Shown: piece after piece, positions 5,032 through 6,157 of the stretch
How positions within the stretch are numbered: the first letter of the stretch is position 1
How the letters are laid out: each line of letters starts with the position of its first letter
Assembly: GCA_002779455.1 (NCBI GenBank)
Contig: PEWM01000242.1
Location: 1 to 6,157, forward strand
Origin: Deltaproteobacteria bacterium CG07_land_8_20_14_0_80_60_11
Lineage (GTDB): Bacteria > Desulfobacterota > Desulfobaccia > Desulfobaccales > 0-14-0-80-60-11
DNA: 6,157 bases
Direction of reading: 5' to 3'
Translations under genes and position numbers: made by a program
The notes under the pieces: model-generated
Databases searched by the model: none
Seen by the model: the letters and a program-made list of their open reading frames with translations, nothing else
Told to the model about the DNA's origin: nothing

Positions 5032-5979
5032 TTGGCGTTTGAAATTCCCAAACAGAAGTATTCTGGCGCGATCAAAACAGTAACCATCGGTAAAGGCGAT
5101 AAAGCCATCACCCTGGGAGGCGAGACCTCCTACCCCTTCTATCTGTTTGAAGGGGCAATGCCCCACAAACCCCGGCTTGCCATGGAGGTATGGGACAAGG
5201 ATCCGGGCGAGGACTGGGCCGGCCCGGCGTATGCAGCCATCAAGGATGTGGCCAAGGACCCCGTGGCCTGGGCTAAGAAGTGCGTCAAGGAATTTGGCGC
5301 CGAGGCCATCGGCCTGGTCCTGATGAGCACCGATCCCAACGGCGATGACGCCACGCCCGAAGCGGCCGCGGCCACGGCCAAGAAGGTGTTGGCCGCCATT
5401 GACGTGCCGTTGATCGTCTACGGCACCGGCAATGTGGAAAAAGACGCGGAAGTGCTGCCCGCCGTAGCTGAGGCCTGCGCCGACAAGAGCATCACCCTCG
5501 GCCCGGTGCAGGACAAGAACTACAAGAAGATCGGCGCCGCGTCCCTGGCTTACAACCATTCGTTGTCGGCTAACTCCCCCATCGACGTCAACCTGGCCAA
5601 GCAGTTGAACATCCTTCTGGGCCAGTTGGGCGTTAAAGACAGCCATATCCTGGTTGATCCCACCACCGGCGGCCTGGGCTACGGCCTGGAATATTCCTAT
5701 TCCGTCATGGAACGGGACCGCATGGCGGCCCTCACCCAGGAAGATGACAAGCTGCAACTCCCCATCCTCAACTATGTCGGCCAAGAAGTGTGGAAAGTAA
5801 AGGAGTGCAAGCAGACCAACGAAGAGGCGCCGCAACTGGGTGACCAGACCAAGCGGGGCATCCTGATGGAGGCCATCACTGCCGTGGACCTGCTCCTGGC
5901 CGGCAGCGATCTGCTCATCATGCGCCATCCGGAATCGGTGAAAATGGTCAAGACCGTCATCCAGGAATTGGCCGGCTGA
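5032..5979 (+). CDS. acsD: Corrinoid iron-sulfur protein small subunit (CODH/ACS delta subunit)
   Basis: AcsD (CdhD) pairs with AcsC to form the corrinoid iron-sulfur protein of the Wood-Ljungdahl pathway. That protein accepts a methyl group from methyl-tetrahydrofolate and passes it to acetyl-CoA synthase. The product has 315 residues, close to the usual size. It shows family features along its length: GGETSYPFYLFEG near the N-terminus, MEVWDKDPGEDW, AKKCVKEFGAEAIGL, GTGNVEKDAEVLPAVAEA, DVNLAKQLNILL, DPTTGGLGYGLEYSYSVMER (209-228), and a C-terminal RHPESVKMVK. These fit a TIM-barrel that helps hold the cobamide. The TTG at 5032 (giving MAFEIPKQKYSG) is preferred over the in-frame ATG at 4993 because AAGGAGGG lies 8 nt before it, whereas the ATG has no good ribosome site. 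The cooC neighbour supports a CODH/ACS cluster; acsC and acsB are presumably outside the window. Confidence 0.93.
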   Translation: MAFEIPKQKYSGAIKTVTIGKGDKAITLGGETSYPFYLFEGAMPHKPRLAMEVWDKDPGEDWAGPAYAAIKDVAKDPVAWAKKCVKEFGAEAIGLVLMSTDPNGDDATPEAAAATAKKVLAAIDVPLIVYGTGNVEKDAEVLPAVAEACADKSITLGPVQDKNYKKIGAASLAYNHSLSANSPIDVNLAKQLNILLGQLGVKDSHILVDPTTGGLGYGLEYSYSVMERDRMAALTQEDDKLQLPILNYVGQEVWKVKECKQTNEEAPQLGDQTKRGILMEAITAVDLLLAGSDLLIMRHPESVKMVKTVIQELAG

Positions 5980-6048
5980 GGCGACGCCGTACCTGGATCT
6001 GAACATTCATTTTTTTCAGAGCTCAGCCCTTTAAGCCAATCGCAGTAC

Positions 6049-6096
6049 ATGTTCAACTTCCGGGCATGGGGCTCTGTTGCCAAAGGGGGGCCATGA
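6049..6096 (+). other. Possible 15-codon leader ORF
   Basis: An ATG at 6049 opens a 15-codon frame (MFNFRAWGSVAKGGP). Its TGA overlaps, as ATGA, an ATG at 6093 that is in frame with the gene starting at 6135. There is no ribosome site before 6049, so translation is doubtful. The 155-bp gap between acsD and the next gene contains no clear terminator. Confidence 0.15.
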
Positions 6097-6134
6097 AGGT
6101 CATCCCTAAAAGTACGAAACTGGAGGAGAAATTA

Positions 6135-6157
6135 ATGGCTGAGTTAGATTTTGAAAA
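6135..6157 (+). CDS. Start of an unidentified gene, cut by the window end
   Basis: Only seven full codons are visible (MAELDFE). The ATG at 6135 follows GGAGGAG (6122-6128) with a 6-nt gap, an excellent ribosome site. An in-frame ATG at 6093 would add 14 residues but has only a G-run directly before it. From its position after acsD it is likely another CODH/ACS or methyl-branch gene, but seven residues do not identify it. Confidence 0.7.

Noticed and set aside
4978..6006. Long minus-strand open frame opposite acsD
   Set aside because: It is a shadow of a high-GC coding strand; acsD on the plus strand is clearly the real gene.

Overview
The window looks like chromosomal DNA of an anaerobic, corrinoid-dependent bacterium. 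It is probably a Desulfobacterota (deltaproteobacterial) sulfate reducer or syntroph. That placement is an inference from gene content: a signal-peptide-bearing CbiK cobaltochelatase of the kind known from Desulfovibrio, and Wood-Ljungdahl (acetyl-CoA pathway) genes. Nothing in the sequence names the species.

Layout. Positions 1-290 hold short hairpin repeats, including an imperfect tandem array with a period of about 88-90 bp. From about 350 to 3600 everything reads on the minus strand. In transcription order it contains: a promoter with an overlapping dyad; a cobalamin riboswitch; an intrinsic terminator; cbiK; an unrecognised 85-residue protein; a weak terminator-like hairpin; an outer-membrane beta-barrel protein; and a small secreted OB-fold-like protein. 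Positions 3604-3769 are unassigned but rich in potential RNA structure. A tRNA-Gln(UUG) gene with its own terminator and likely promoter follows, also on the minus strand. From 4081 onward the plus strand carries a promoter with a perfect dyad operator, a CooC/AcsF nickel-insertion ATPase (GTG start), acsD (TTG start), and the first 23 bases of another gene.

How the genes fit together. The two halves share corrinoid biology. AcsD is the small subunit of the corrinoid iron-sulfur protein, which passes a methyl group from methyl-tetrahydrofolate to acetyl-CoA synthase and needs a cobamide cofactor. CooC/AcsF-type ATPases load nickel into CO dehydrogenase or acetyl-CoA synthase. CbiK inserts cobalt into sirohydrochlorin early in anaerobic cobamide synthesis, and its riboswitch should shut it off when the cofactor is plentiful. 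The acs side appears to be controlled through a TGTGAA-N4-TTCACA operator at the cooC start, which fits a Rex (NADH/NAD+) or CRP/FNR-type site.

No wholly new system is evident. The points most worth a second look are the operator over the cooC start, the two layers of control upstream of cbiK, the unknown 85-residue gene, and the structured segment between the riboswitch and the tRNA.
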